A stretch of DNA of 64,000 nucleotides, taken from Spiroplasma endosymbiont of Atherix ibis. Lineage in GTDB: Bacteria > Bacillota_I > Bacilli_A > Mycoplasmatales > Mycoplasmataceae. Below the pieces are notes generated by a model. That model did no database searches, had not been told where the DNA came from, and was given only the letters and a program-made list of their open reading frames with translations. Below, in pieces: positions 33,516 to 47,418 of the stretch; within the stretch, counting starts at the first letter, position 1; every line of letters begins with the position of its first letter. The position numbers and the translations under genes are program-made. Location: contig NZ_OZ026474.1 of NCBI RefSeq assembly GCF_964020005.1, positions 1,008,051 to 1,072,050 on the forward strand. Reading direction: 5' to 3'.

Positions 33516-34613
33516 TTATTTATTAAATTTAAAGAAACATACATCTCCATCTTGAACAATATAGTTTTTTCCTTCTAACTTAATTTTTCCACTATTTTTA
33601 AGTGCTTGTTCATCACCCAATTCAAATATATCTTCACATTTATAAACATCTGCTTTAATAAATCCTTTTTCAAAATCTGTGTGAATAATACCTGCACATT
33701 GAGGAGCAGTTGAACCTTCTTTAAACTGTCATCCTCTTGCCTCTTGTGGACCACAAGTAAAATAAGTTTTTAAATCAAGAGTTGAATAAGCTGCTCTGAT
33801 TAATTGTTCTAATACAGAAGTTTCAATTCCTGCGTCTTGTAAAAATATTTGCTTATCATTTTTATCAATTTCACTTAATTCTTCTTCTATTTTTGCAGAG
33901 ATTTTAACAACTTGTGAATTACATGATTGAGCATATTTTTTTACAAGTTTAACATAATCATTATCTTCTCTAATTTCATTTTCTCCAACATTTGCTACAT
34001 AAATAATTTTTTTTGTAGTTAGTAATTGAAAAAATTTAATTGCAATTTTTTCTTCTTCTTCAAAATCTAACTTATTTAGTAATTTACCTTCAGATAATTG
34101 ATTTTCTAACTTTTTAAGCAAATTATATTCAAAAATAATATCTTTATCTTTTGTTGATTTAAATTTTGGTTCAACTTTTGCAAGTCTTTTTTTAACACTT
34201 GCTTCATCAGCTAAAATTAATTCTAATTCAATTATTTCAATATCTCTAATTGGATCCACATTACCTTCAACATTAGTTATTTCTTTTGAATCAAAACATC
34301 TTATAACTTCACAAATTGCATCAGTTTCTCTAATATTAGCTAAAAAAGCATTTCCTAAACCTTCACCTTTACTTGCACCTGCTATTAATCCTGCAATATC
34401 AACAAATTCAATAGTAGTATAAATAGTTTTTTTAGAATTAAATATAGTTGCTAATTTATCTAATCTTCAATCTGGAACTTCTACAACTCCAACATTAGGT
34501 TCTATTGTTGCAAAAGGATAATTTGCAGCTTCAACTTTTGAATTTGTAATTGCATTAAATAAAGTTGATTTCCCAACATTTGGTAAACCTACTATTCCAA
34601 CTTGTAATCCCAT
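33516..34613 (-). CDS. ychF: Redox-regulated ATPase/GTPase YchF
   Basis: 365 residues, TGA-Trp twice. [16 protein letters not shown] (about 6-21) is the P-loop, [18 protein letters not shown] (about 73-90) the switch II, and the C-terminal TGS domain includes [11 protein letters not shown] and [10 protein letters not shown]. YchF prefers ATP over GTP and binds ribosomes. It sits in the conserved ychF-DUF951-parB-parA order near the origin in Firmicutes. Confidence 0.93.
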
Positions 34614-34614
34614 A

Positions 34615-34800
34615 TTAACTTTCACTTTCTATTTTTTTTATACTTTTAATAAGAGAATCTTTTGAAAATTCTAATATTAAATTTTGATTAATATTAGAAT
34701 TTAATTCGTATATACTTCCAATTCTTATAACAATTCAAAAAATTGTTTTACTTGGATGAACTTTTTTTAAATAAATTTTATCACCTATATTAATCTTCAT
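34615..34800 (-). CDS. DUF951-family protein (YyzM-like, 61 aa)
   Basis: 61 residues, one TGA-Trp. [23 protein letters not shown] follows the DUF951 start, where the family has K-x-x-HPCG; here the Cys-Gly is replaced by Ser-Lys. The ATG overlaps the last codons of parB (GATGAAGATTAA), and the stop is one base from ychF, the same neighbours as Bacillus yyzM. Function unknown. Confidence 0.75.
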
Positions 34801-35662
34801 CTGTTAATCCTAATAACTCTAATATTCTATTCAAATCATCATCATTAAAATATCTAATTGTCAATTTTCCATTATCAATTGTAACTTTTGTTCCCAATCT
34901 TCTCATAATTTTATTCTCAGTATAAATAACTGAAGGACTTTTAGAAGCATTTGGTTTTTCAACTTCTTTTAAGTTATTATTTTTAATTAATTGTTCAATT
35001 GCTCTTGCTGTTAAATCCTGCTCTATTATTTTTTTAAAGATTGAGTCTAATAATTCTTCATTATTAATAATTGAAAGTAATGGTTTAGCTTGACCCATAG
35101 TAATTTTTCTTTGTAACATTACATCTTGAACTTTCTGAGGTAAATTTAAAAGTCTCATAATATTTGCAACATGTGATCTTGATTTACCAACTCTTGTTGC
35201 AATTTCTTCTTGTTTCAATTTTAAGTTAGTTGATAATTTTTTATAAGCAACAGCTTCTTCTATATCAAGTAGATCTACTCTTTGAATATTTTCAATAATT
35301 GCAAACTCTTCCATTTGATTTGAACTAAGTTCTAAAATAATAGCTGGAATTTCTTTTAGTCCAACTAATTTTGCGGCTCTTGTTCTTCTTTCTCCTGCTA
35401 CTATTTCGTTTTTATTATTAACAATTATTGGTTGAATAATACCATGAGTCTTAATTGAATCAGCAAGTTCTTGTAATTCTTCCTCTTCAAAAGTTTTTCT
35501 TGGTTGAAATGGATTTGATTTTAATAAATCAATACTAATCATAGTTTTATTACTATTATTTTTTTCTTTATCGTTTTCAATAACACCAATTATATCTGAA
35601 ACTGATTCTCCAAAAATATCATCTAGTCCCTTAAAATTATACTTTCCTTTAGTTTTGGCCAT
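34790..35662 (-). CDS. parB: Chromosome partitioning protein ParB (Spo0J)
   Basis: 290 residues. The CTP-binding ParB/Srx domain has IKTHGIIQPIIV and AGERRTRAAKL (C- and GERR motifs), followed by a helix-turn-helix (LKQEEIATRVGKSRSHVANIMRLL) that binds parS, and a short dimerisation end (RYFNDDDLNRILELLG). The start overlaps the parA end by 14 bases. I saw no perfect 16-base parS in the window. Confidence 0.92.
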   Translation of the reverse strand: MAKTKGKYNFKGLDDIFGESVSDIIGVIENDKEKNNSNKTMISIDLLKSNPFQPRKTFEEEELQELADSIKTHGIIQPIIVNNKNEIVAGERRTRAAKLVGLKEIPAIILELSSNQMEEFAIIENIQRVDLLDIEEAVAYKKLSTNLKLKQEEIATRVGKSRSHVANIMRLLNLPQKVQDVMLQRKITMGQAKPLLSIINNEELLDSIFKKIIEQDLTARAIEQLIKNNNLKEVEKPNASKSPSVIYTENKIMRRLGTKVTIDNGKLTIRYFNDDDLNRILELLGLTDED

Positions 35663-36422
35663 TTTCTTTTAGCACCTCTTTTACAAAATCAATATAGGCA
35701 ATTGCACCTGCTCCATTTTTATCATATTCATAAATTGATTTACCTTCCATTGAAGATTCAGAAATTTTAATGTTTCTTGGTATAACTGATTTATAAACTT
35801 TTGGACCAAAAGTTTTCATTATTTCTTCTAAAACATCATGAGCTAATCTTGTACGTGAATCAAACATTGTTACTAAAACACCTTCAATTGTTAAATTAGA
35901 ATTTAATGTTTCTTTAACTTTTTTAATAGTTCTTAAAAGTTGTGCAACCCCATGCATAGCATAATGTTCTGCTTGAATAGGAATTAAAACTGTATCAGAA
36001 ATAGCTAAGCTATTTCTATTAATTAATCCTAAACTTGGAGGACAATCAATAATAATAAAATCATATGAATTCGATATTTTTTCTATTTCATCTCTTAAAA
36101 TATTTTGATTGTTTGTTTTTTGTTCCAACAAAATTAAATCCACAGCTGCAACATCAATTGAACTTGGAGCTAAATCTATATTTGGTTTAATATTTTTTAT
36201 TATTACTTCTGAAAGTTGTTTTTCACCAATAAATACATGATACATACTCAAAGTATTACTATCTATCTCAAATCCAACACCTGTAGTTGCATTAAACTGA
36301 GGATCCATATCTATAAGTAAAACTTTTTTATTTGCTAAAGCAAGCCCGCAAGCTAAATTTACTGATGTAGTTGTTTTCCCCACACCACCTTTTTGATTTG
36401 AAATTGAAATTACTTTTGCCAT
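35649..36422 (-). CDS. parA: Chromosome partitioning ATPase ParA (Soj)
   Basis: 257 residues. The deviant Walker A SNQKGGVGKTTTSVNLA is at 8-24, Walker A' LLIDMDPQ at about 36-43, and Walker B DFIIIDCPPSLG at about 121-132. It forms ATP-dependent dimers on DNA and is displaced by ParB. Overlaps parB, so translation is coupled. Confidence 0.94.
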   Translation of the reverse strand: MAKVISISNQKGGVGKTTTSVNLACGLALANKKVLLIDMDPQFNATTGVGFEIDSNTLSMYHVFIGEKQLSEVIIKNIKPNIDLAPSSIDVAAVDLILLEQKTNNQNILRDEIEKISNSYDFIIIDCPPSLGLINRNSLAISDTVLIPIQAEHYAMHGVAQLLRTIKKVKETLNSNLTIEGVLVTMFDSRTRLAHDVLEEIMKTFGPKVYKSVIPRNIKISESSMEGKSIYEYDKNGAGAIAYIDFVKEVLKENGQN

Positions 36423-36462
36423 AAATTACCTCTCATAGTGATTATTATACCCTAAATATATA

Positions 36463-37158
36463 CTATTTTCCTAATGGTCTTTTTCTTATTTGACTGTACA
36501 GTCTTGGATATTCAGTTGGTGTTGAACAATTTTTAATATAAAAAATATTATTTCTTTCCCCCAATATTTCATCCTCATAATTTTGCTTTTTATATAAACT
36601 TAAACCAAGTTTAGTTTCTTGATTATTTAAATCTTTTAATTCATTTGCTATATTTTTAGATTTTAAACAAATAAATATTCCTTTAATTTTAAGAGCTTGA
36701 ACACCAACTTCTAATAAAATATTTAGCGGTGCCATTGCTCTTGATATTATTACATCAAACTTTTCCTTATTTTTGATTGCATATTCTTCTGCTCTAATTT
36801 TTAAAGTTCAAATATTTTCTAACTCTAATTCCTTAATTACTGTATTTAGAAAATTAATTTTTTTTCCATTTGATTCTAATAAATAAATTTTTGAATTAGG
36901 AAACATTATTTTTAAAACAATACCTGGAAAACCAGCTCCTGTTCCAATATCTAATATTTCTAAACTATCTGGATTAAAAACTTTTGTAAATATTAATGAA
37001 TCATAAAAATGCTTATCTATAATTTCTTGGTCTTGTATTATTGCAGTTAAATTATGTATTCTATTTTGTTCTTGAAGAATATCTTTATATTTTATTAAAT
37101 TTTGTTTTTGTTTTTGTGTAAATACAATATTTAATTCACTAAATTTATTTCAGTTCAT
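36463..37158 (-). CDS. rsmG: 16S rRNA (guanine527-N7)-methyltransferase
   Basis: 231 residues read through TGA-Trp from ATG 37158 (GGAGGT site). ILDIGTGAGFPGIVL (about 67-81) is the SAM loop, IISRAMAPL (about 137-145) the conserved SRA motif, and the C-terminal RKRPLGK ends the family. Next to parA/parB, as around many Firmicute origins. Confidence 0.92.
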
Positions 37159-37204
37159 ATTAGAATACCTCCAAAAAAAATAAAAAATCTTATGTTTTTT
37201 TATT

Positions 37205-38785
37205 TTACATTAGTTTTCTTTTATATTTTTCAATTTCTATTTCTTTATTATATCTAAATCAATTTCTAGGTTGAATTCTTAAATATAAATCATTTTCATC
37301 AATATTTGATTTTGAAAGTAAACACTCATTAATAACTCAAACTAAAGCAATAATTAAAGCAAAAAATATTAAAAGAATTGGATCAATCATTTTTTCTTTA
37401 TCTTTAAATTTATTTATAAAAAAATCATAGTATATATAGCCCATAACAATTATTAATATAGTTGTAGTAATTATACCAATAACAAATCCACCTTTAACTT
37501 TATTGACTTCAACTTTATTTGTTTTTCGATTATGAAGAACTGCAATCATTAAAATTAAATATATAATAAAAGCAAACATTACTGTACTATTAGAAGAATA
37601 ATCTGCAACAAGAAAATAATTAATTTCTTGTTTTCCATTTGGATTAGATATAAATCCAATACATATAGAAATAATTAAAAATAAAGTATAAATAGAAAGA
37701 GTTATTATCATTCCTATATAACCTGATTTAATATAACTAATTTTTTCACTTCTAGATTTAGTATAAATAAAACCTTCTTCAACTGCTGATTGAACTGTTT
37801 TAGGAATAAGTGTAGTATAACCATTTACAGTTGTTAATAAAGTACAAGCTATTATTATTTTAAAAATAAGTGCAGCTCATGGACTTTTTATAAAAAGATT
37901 ATCAAAAAAATTAAATATATTACCATCTTCTGCACCTAAAAATACAGCTACAGTAATAATTATATAAAATAATGTAACTGCAATTATTGCTGAAAGCATT
38001 GCTACAGGAACAACTTCTTTATGTTCACAATCTTTTTGTAAAGTTGCTGCATATATAAATCCATCAAAGGCAAATAGTATAGGTAAAATTGTTGCAAAAA
38101 ATGGACTAATTCCAAAACTATTAATAGTTGAATTTTTTGGATTAAATGAATTATTTACAGAAGGGTTCAGTATAAATAATGTAAAACCTCCAACTACTAC
38201 AGAAAATAAAGGAATAAATTTAACAATTGTAAATATACTTTGAATCATTTTACTTGGTTTATGTGTATAAATATTCATTAGTGAAAAACCAACTAAAAGT
38301 AATGTTGATAAAAATATTTTAATTATCATAAACTCTACTCGTCCTAATTTTTCAACTAAATAAATACCTGTTGTTGAATAATAAAAAATATCTATTCCAT
38401 TAAAAAGAGTATTTATTGTAAAAAGAGCACCTAAACCAGCTAAAATAGGAAGATACATACATATATATAAAATAGAGCACATAGACGCTGTTTTTCTATT
38501 TATAAATGTATTTGCTCAACTTTGAGCAGTTGAATGTCCTAACTTAGTTTTTGAAGATGCTGCTTCAATAAAACTAAGCATTATTAATGAACACAATACA
38601 CCTATAAATACTCAAACAGAAAGTGCAAGATATGGATTATTACCTGCTTGTGCCAATACTCCATTTTTACCTGAGTTTTTTAAATATATTCCTCCCCCAA
38701 CAACAATACCAAAAACCATTGAAAATATAGTTAAAAACTCAAATGTTTTATTTTTTCTTTTATTTGTTTTATTTACTTTTATCAT
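37205..38785 (-). CDS. APC-superfamily amino acid permease A (526 aa)
   Basis: 526 residues with about 12 membrane spans. FSMVFGIVVGGGIYLKN matches the first-helix glycine motif of APC transporters, and the FAFDGFIYAATLQKDCEHK loop with the sixth span is also typical. Substrate cannot be told. The C-terminus ends in a charged region. It starts inside the 3' end of the second permease (17-base overlap) and shares with it the N-terminal IKVNK, the KDCEHK loop and the C-terminal V-x-E-x-D-x-x-x-R-I pattern: a tandem duplication. Confidence 0.8.
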
Positions 38786-40316
38786 TTTGAAGTTCCTTTC
38801 TATTTTTAAAATCCTCTAAACATTTTTGTTTATCATATTTAAATCAATTTTTGAGATTTATTCTAAAATAAAAGTCATTTTCATCAACATTATTTTTTGA
38901 AATAATAAGTTCATTAACAATTCAAGCTATAACCAATATTATTATAAAAATTAATCAAATTAAAGGAGCAACTAAATTGTCTTTTCTAATAATTGGATCT
39001 AAAATATTGAAAAAATGAATAAGAGCTAACATAAATATTAACATTGAACAAGAAAATATTCCAGCAAAATAAGCACCCTTAACTTTTTTAACTTTAACTT
39101 TTTTTGTTTTTCTATTTCTTAACATTTGCACTAAAATAGGTAAATTTAATAAATAAACTATTAGTATTGTTGAATCAGATGATAAATAAGCTGTATATAA
39201 AAAATTATTTTCTAAAAGTAAACCAGTAGTAACAAAAGTTATAAAAAATAATGAAACTATTGCCATTGCTATTCAACTAGATTTTAGTTTTGATAATTCA
39301 GCTCCATTTTTTGAATAAATAAATTTCTCTTCAATTGAAACTTTTATAACTAATGGATAAATTATACTATATACATTAACCATAGTAAGTAATGTTATTG
39401 TTATAATTAAATTAAATGCAAAATGGGCTCTAGGATCTACTTTTTCAAAAATATTTAATATATTACCATCACTTGCTCCCATAAAAATTGCAATTGTAAT
39501 AATTATATAAAATGCTGATACTGCAACTATTCCTGTCATCATTGCTGGTGCAACAACTCCTTTATGTTCACAATCTTTTTGTATTGCAGCAGAATATAAA
39601 AATCCATCAAAGGCAAACATTATTGGAACCATTGTCATAAATATATTACTAAACTTAAATGGTTTTACATTATCAGGACTAAATGAGTTTTCATTACCAA
39701 TAGAAAAAAAAGTAATTCCTGCTATAAGAACAGTTAATAAAGATATAAATTTTAGAAATGATAATATTGTTTGTAATATCTTTCCTGATTTTGTACTATA
39801 AGTATTCATAATTTGAAATAAAAATAATAAAATAGCTGATACAAATATTTCAACAGCAACTTTAGCCTCATAAGATATTATTTGAGATTGAGTATCACCA
39901 GTTGAGAACTTATAAATAATATCTAAGGACTGGAAAAAACTACTAGTTGTAAATAAAGCTCCAATTATTATTAATACAGGTAAATAAATTAATGCATAAA
40001 GAATTGTAATAAAAGAACCATATCTTCTTCCAACAAATCTTCCTGCTCATATTGTTAGTGTATTGTGTTCTCCATTTTTTGTTGAACTAGATATTTCAAT
40101 AAAAACCAACATCATCATGCAACAAAAAACTGCCATTAAAATTCAAATAGATATAGCAAGATATGGATTATTTCCAGCTTTTGCTAAAACTCCATTACTA
40201 CCAGCATTTTTTAAATAAATTCCACTACCAACAACAATACCAAATGTCATTGAAAATACAGAGAGAAACTCAAATATTTTGTTTTTAGTTTTATTTTTCT
40301 TATTTACCTTTATCAC
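38769..40316 (-). CDS. APC-superfamily amino acid permease B (515 aa)
   Basis: 515 residues, starting at GTG 40316 (the ATG two bases up reads into TAA). FSMTFGIVVGSGIYLKN, FAFDGFLYSAAIQKDCEHK and YIIITIAIFMGASDGN align with the same places in permease A. About 12 spans. Overlaps permease A's start by 17 bases and itself starts four bases after the mnmG stop, so all are on one transcript. Confidence 0.8.
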
Positions 40317-40320
40317 ATTT

Positions 40321-42192
40321 TTATACCTCGTTATATTTTTTCTTTAAGTGAAATAATAACATTTGAATATCTGCAGGATTCACACCAGTTATTCTTGATG
40401 CTTGACCTATTGAATTTGGTCTAACTCTTTCTAATTTTTGTCTAGCTTCAACAGCAATATTTTCAACTTTTGAATAATCTATATCTTTAGGTATTTGTTT
40501 ACTTTCTAACTTAATAAACTTATCAATTGTTTCATTTTCTTTTTTAATATAACCTTCAAATCTAATTAAAATTAACAACGTTTGAAGTTGTTGTTTTGAT
40601 AAAGTATTTAATTCTTCAATATATTTTTTAAAAATATTAATATCAACTTTAGGTTGTTTTAGAATTTCAAAAGCACTAAATCCTTGATTAAGAATTGCTT
40701 GATCTTTTTCTTTTAATTCAATTGCAAGTTCACTTTTTGGACTAAATCTAATTTCTTTTAATGACTCTATTTGAGTATAAATTTCTTTTTCAAATTTTTT
40801 ATGATCTTTTCATTGCTTTTCACTTACTAAGCCAATTTCATAACCATATTTTTTTAATCTAATTTCTGAATTATCATTTCTTAAAGTTAATCTATTTTCT
40901 GCTCTACTAGTAAGAAGTCTATAAGGTTCAATTACACCTTTATTAATTAAATCATCAATCATAACTCCAATATAAGATTCATTTCTTTTTAAAATTAATG
41001 GTTCTTTATTATCAATTTTTCTTACAGCATTTATGCCAGCAATTAAACCTTGACCAGCAGCTTCTTCATAACCACTTGTTCCATTAATTTGACCAGCTAA
41101 AAATAAATTATTAACTAATTTTAACTCTAATGATAATTTTAATTGCTGAGGATCAACACAATCATACTCAATTGCATATGCTCATTTATCAACTACAACA
41201 TTTTCAAAGCCAGGTAAGCTTCTTAACATTTTATCTTGAATTTCAATAGGCATTGAAGTTGAAAAACCTTGTACATAAAATGTATCAAGTAATTTTGATT
41301 CTGGTTCTAAAAATATTTGATGAGTTTCTTTTGTATTGAATCTTACTATTTTATCTTCAAAACTTGGACAATATCTTGGTCCTACAGATTCAATTTCTCC
41401 TGAATACATAGCAGATTTATATAAATTATCTTCTATTATTTTTTTTGTTTCAGAAGTTGAATGAATTAAATAACAAACTTCTTGCTCTTCAAAAGGTATA
41501 AATTTATTAGTAGAAAAAGAAAAAGCCAAATTTTCATTTGTTCCAGGCTCAATAATTGCCTTTGATAAATCAATTGAGTTTTTTTTAACTCTTGGTGGTG
41601 TTCCAGTTTTAAATCTAAAAGTTTTTAATCCAAGTTTAATTAAAGTTTGACTTAAAGATTTTGTTGTAATTTCATCATTTGGTCCACTTTCATATTTTTC
41701 TTCACCTCTATAAATTAAAGATGACAAATATGTACCTGTTGTTAAAACAACTGCTTTACAAAAAATCTCATTACCATCTTCTAATAAAACAGATTTAACT
41801 TTATTTTTTGAATCCAAAGTTATATCTTTAACTATTCCTATATAAAGTTCTAAGTTTTCTTGATTTTCTACAACCCTTTGCATATATTTTGAATATTCAA
41901 TTTTATCAGATTGAGCTCTTAAAGCTCAAATACCTGGTCCTCTTGATGAATTTAAAAGTTTTATTTGTAAAGCAGTAGAATCTGCTGCTTTAGCCATTTC
42001 TCCACCAAGTGAATCTATTTCTCTAACTACAATACCTTTTGCAGGTCCTCCAATTGATGGATTACAAGGCATTGTTGCAATTTTATCTTTATATAAATTT
42101 ACTAAAATTGTTTTTTTTCTTAATCTTGCAGATGCTAGTGCTGCTTCTACTCCTGCATGGCCTGCACCAACTACAACTATATCAGCTTGCAT
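40321..42192 (-). CDS. mnmG: tRNA U34 5-carboxymethylaminomethyl modification enzyme MnmG (GidA)
   Basis: 623 residues with TGA-Trp. With MnmE it installs the cmnm5 group on wobble U34. [17 protein letters not shown] (about 3-19) is the FAD-binding loop, [11 protein letters not shown] the next conserved motif, and [11 protein letters not shown] includes the catalytic Cys. The ATG at 42192 is chosen over 42198: the GGAGG lies seven bases before it, but only one base before the first ATG. mnmE is at 60079. Confidence 0.93.
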
Positions 42193-42214
42193 GTGCATGC
42201 CTCCATTCTAAAAA

Positions 42215-44244
<2,030 letters not shown>

Positions 44245-44247
44245 AAT

Positions 44248-45543
44248 TTATTTCATCACCCTTCTAAAAATTTTTTCTACATTTCTTATGAAAAAATTAA
44301 TATCAAAAAGATCATTTAATTCTTTTTCCTTTGGAATAAAATTTTTAATTCCATTTTTAAGTAAAATTTCTTTAAAATCCTTCTTTGTTTTTTGACACTC
44401 TAAAGTACATTTTTGAATAAAATCATAAATTTCTTCTCTTGAAAAATTATAGTTCATTAAAATATGTGTCAATACTCTTTGACTGTAAAATATTCCTTTT
44501 TGTTCATTAATATGCAATTCAATTTTATCTTTATTTATTACCAAATCTTTTATTGTAGAAGCCATTCTTTTTGATACATAAGTAATTATATTATAAATAT
44601 CAGGAAAAACTAGTCTTTCATTTGAACTATGAGATATATCTCTTTCATGTCATAAAACATTATTTTCAAAAGCTATATTTACAAATGATCTTGCATATCT
44701 AGACAAACCACAAATATTTTCAGAACTTATTGGATTTTTTTTGTGAGGCATTGAACTTGAACCTTTTTGTTTCTCTCCAAAACCCTCACATATTTCTTGA
44801 ACTTCACTTCTTTGAAAATGTCTTATTTCTGTAGCTATTTTTTCTAAAGTTGATGCAATATTTGCTATTACAGATATTAAAAAAGCATGTCTATCTCTTT
44901 GAGTAACTTGTGTAGAAATATTGTCCATATTTAAATCCATTGCCTTTGCAACATATTCTTCTATTTCAATTTCTAAATTTGCATAATTACCCATTGAGCC
45001 AGATACTTTAGCAACTTCGATTTGTTTTTTTGCCAAATTTAATCTCTCAATTTGTCTATTTATTTCATCAAATCATAGTAAAAATTTTAATCCAAGTGAT
45101 GTAGGTTCTCCATACATTCCATGTGTTCTTCCCATTATAATTATTTTTTTTGTTTCTTGAGATTTTTGTTTAATAACTTCTCTTAAATTAATTAATACAC
45201 TTTCCAAAATTTCATTTGATTGTTGAATCATTTTATTTTGAGCTGTATCAACAATATCTGTAGAAGTTAGTCCAAGATGAATTCACTTTTTTTCTAATCC
45301 AAGATTTTCAGAAATCATTCTTGTAAATGCTACAACGTCATGTTTTGTTTCTTGTTCAATTTCAAGCATTCTTTTAAAGTCTACTTTTGCACTAGTATTA
45401 ATTTTAATTGCCTCTTGTTTTGGAATAACTCCCAACTCAACTCAAGCATTAATAACTTGTTTTTCAACTTCTAATCAAATATTTAATTTATTACTATCTG
45501 ATCAAATTTCTTCTATTTCTTTAATAGCATAACGTTCTATCAT
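44248..45543 (-). CDS. purB: Adenylosuccinate lyase
   Basis: 431 residues. [17 protein letters not shown] (about 265-281) is the fumarase/lyase signature with the catalytic Ser loop, and [14 protein letters not shown] holds the general acid His. It makes AMP from adenylosuccinate; here for salvage, together with purA just upstream (15-base gap). Five TGA-Trp codons. Confidence 0.94.
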
Positions 45544-45557
45544 TTTATTAATCTCCC

Positions 45558-46847
45558 CTAAAAAATATCTTCAAAAATTATTGTTTGTTTTCTATCTGGT
45601 CCTACTGAAAATCCAACAACATTTACTTCACATATTTTTTCAATCATTTTTAAATATTTTTTTGCAGCGTCTGGTAATTCATCAAATGAAGTTACTTTTG
45701 TAATATCTTCTTTTCAACCTGGATTTTTCATATAAATTGGTTTGCACTTTTCATATTTTTGATTTGTACTTGGAACATTTTCAATTTCATATCCATCAAT
45801 TTCATATTTAACACATATATTGATTTCATCAACTCCTGAAAGAACATCAAGTAATGTTATAAAAATTGAATCAATTCCTGAAGTTCTAATTGCATGTTTT
45901 AAAGCAACTGCATCTAATCATCCAACTCTTCGTGGTCTTTTTGTATTTGAACCATATTCATTACCACGTTCTCTAATTCCATCTCCAATTTTATTTTGCA
46001 TTTCTGTTGGAAAAGCACCTGCTCCTACTCTTGTTGAATAAGCTTTAACAACTCCCATTGTTGAATTAATTAATTTATGACTAATTCCACTTCCTATTGA
46101 AGCATTATTCGCTGAAGTATTAGAACTTGTAACATATGGATATGTTCCATGATCTATATCAAGTAAAGCTCCTTGTGCTCCTTCAAATAAAACTTTTTTT
46201 CCTTCTTTAATAGCTGATTCAATAAAAACTTCAGTATTAGTTATTTTATCTTTAATTTCATTATATGCTGAAATTAAATCATCATAAGTTTTATTAAAAT
46301 CCATTGCCTCTACATTAAACATATTTTTTAAAAATTTCATTTGATAATCAAAAACTGTTTTAAATCTTTCCTTAAAATTGCTATCACCCAATTCACCCAG
46401 TCTAATTCCTAATCTTGAAACTTTATCTTGATATGCTGGCCCAATTCCTCTTTTTGTAGTGCCAATTTTGTTTTCTCCACGAGATTCTTCTTGTGCTTCA
46501 TCAATTTTTATATGATAAGGTAAAATTAATTGAACTCTATCTGAAATTAATAAATTACCATATTCAATTCCACTTTTTTTTATAATTTCAAATTCTTTTA
46601 CTAAATTTATTAAATTTACTACACAACCATTTGCAATAATATTTGTAACTTTTCTATTGAAAATTCCAGAAGGAACTATTGTAACTTTATGCTTTTGTCC
46701 ATTAAAATTTATAATATGACCCGCATTATCTCCCCCAGCAAATCTAACAACTATATCTGCTCTTTGAGCAAAATAATCTGTCATTTTTCCTTTTCCTTCA
46801 TCTCCTCATTGAGATCCAACAACAACTAATGAATTAAATTTTTGCAT
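45558..46847 (-). CDS. purA: Adenylosuccinate synthetase
   Basis: 429 residues. GSQWGDEGKGK at about 11-21 is the GTP P-loop, GGDNAGH at about 38-44 holds the catalytic His, and GTTKRGIGPAYQDK the IMP-binding loop. IMP plus Asp plus GTP gives adenylosuccinate. Ribosome site AAGGAGAAAA lies inside the pth stop region. Confidence 0.95.
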
Positions 46848-46856
46848 TTTTTCTCC

Positions 46857-47417
46857 TTAATTAAACTTGTTCATAATTTTTTTTAAATCATTCTCTAAAA
46901 TAAAATCTTCTACAAAGTTTGATATACTTTTAATTTTTTCTTTAATTAAATCTATTTCTTCTTGACTCATCTTTGATAATACTCAATCAATAATTTTATA
47001 TTGTCCTGGTGAACCTATTCCAATTTTTAATCTATTAAAATTTTGTGTTTTTAAATGATTTATAATATTTTTAATTCCATTATGACCAGCAGAACTTCCA
47101 TTATTTTTAAATCTAATATTTGAAAATTCTAAATCTTTATCATCATAAATTACAATAAAATCCTCAATATTAATTTTATAGTAGTTAATAATTGAAATAA
47201 TTGCTTCTCCAGATAAATTAATAAATGTTTGAGGTTTTACAAATAAAATTTTTTCCCCTTTAATATTTGAAAAATAAATTTCAGATTTAAAATTCTCAGT
47301 TTGTTTTTGAAAACCATACTTTTCTAATAAAACATCAATTGCAATAAAACCTGCATTATGTCTTGTAGCTGAATAATTAATTCCTGGATTACCTAATCCC
47401 ACAATTAATTTTGGCAT
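46857..47417 (-). CDS. pth: Peptidyl-tRNA hydrolase
   Basis: 186 residues. GLGNPGINYSATRHNAGF (7-24) contains the catalytic His, and VIYDDKDL the Asp that pairs with it; GSSAGHNGIKNI is the substrate-side loop. It frees peptidyl-tRNA drop-offs. Starts one base from the prs stop. Confidence 0.94.
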
Positions 47418-47418
47418 A

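Noticed and set aside
34500..36500. parS sites near parA/parB
   Set aside because: I looked for the 16-base TGTTTCACGTGAAACA-type palindrome and saw no good match in the window; sites may lie elsewhere.
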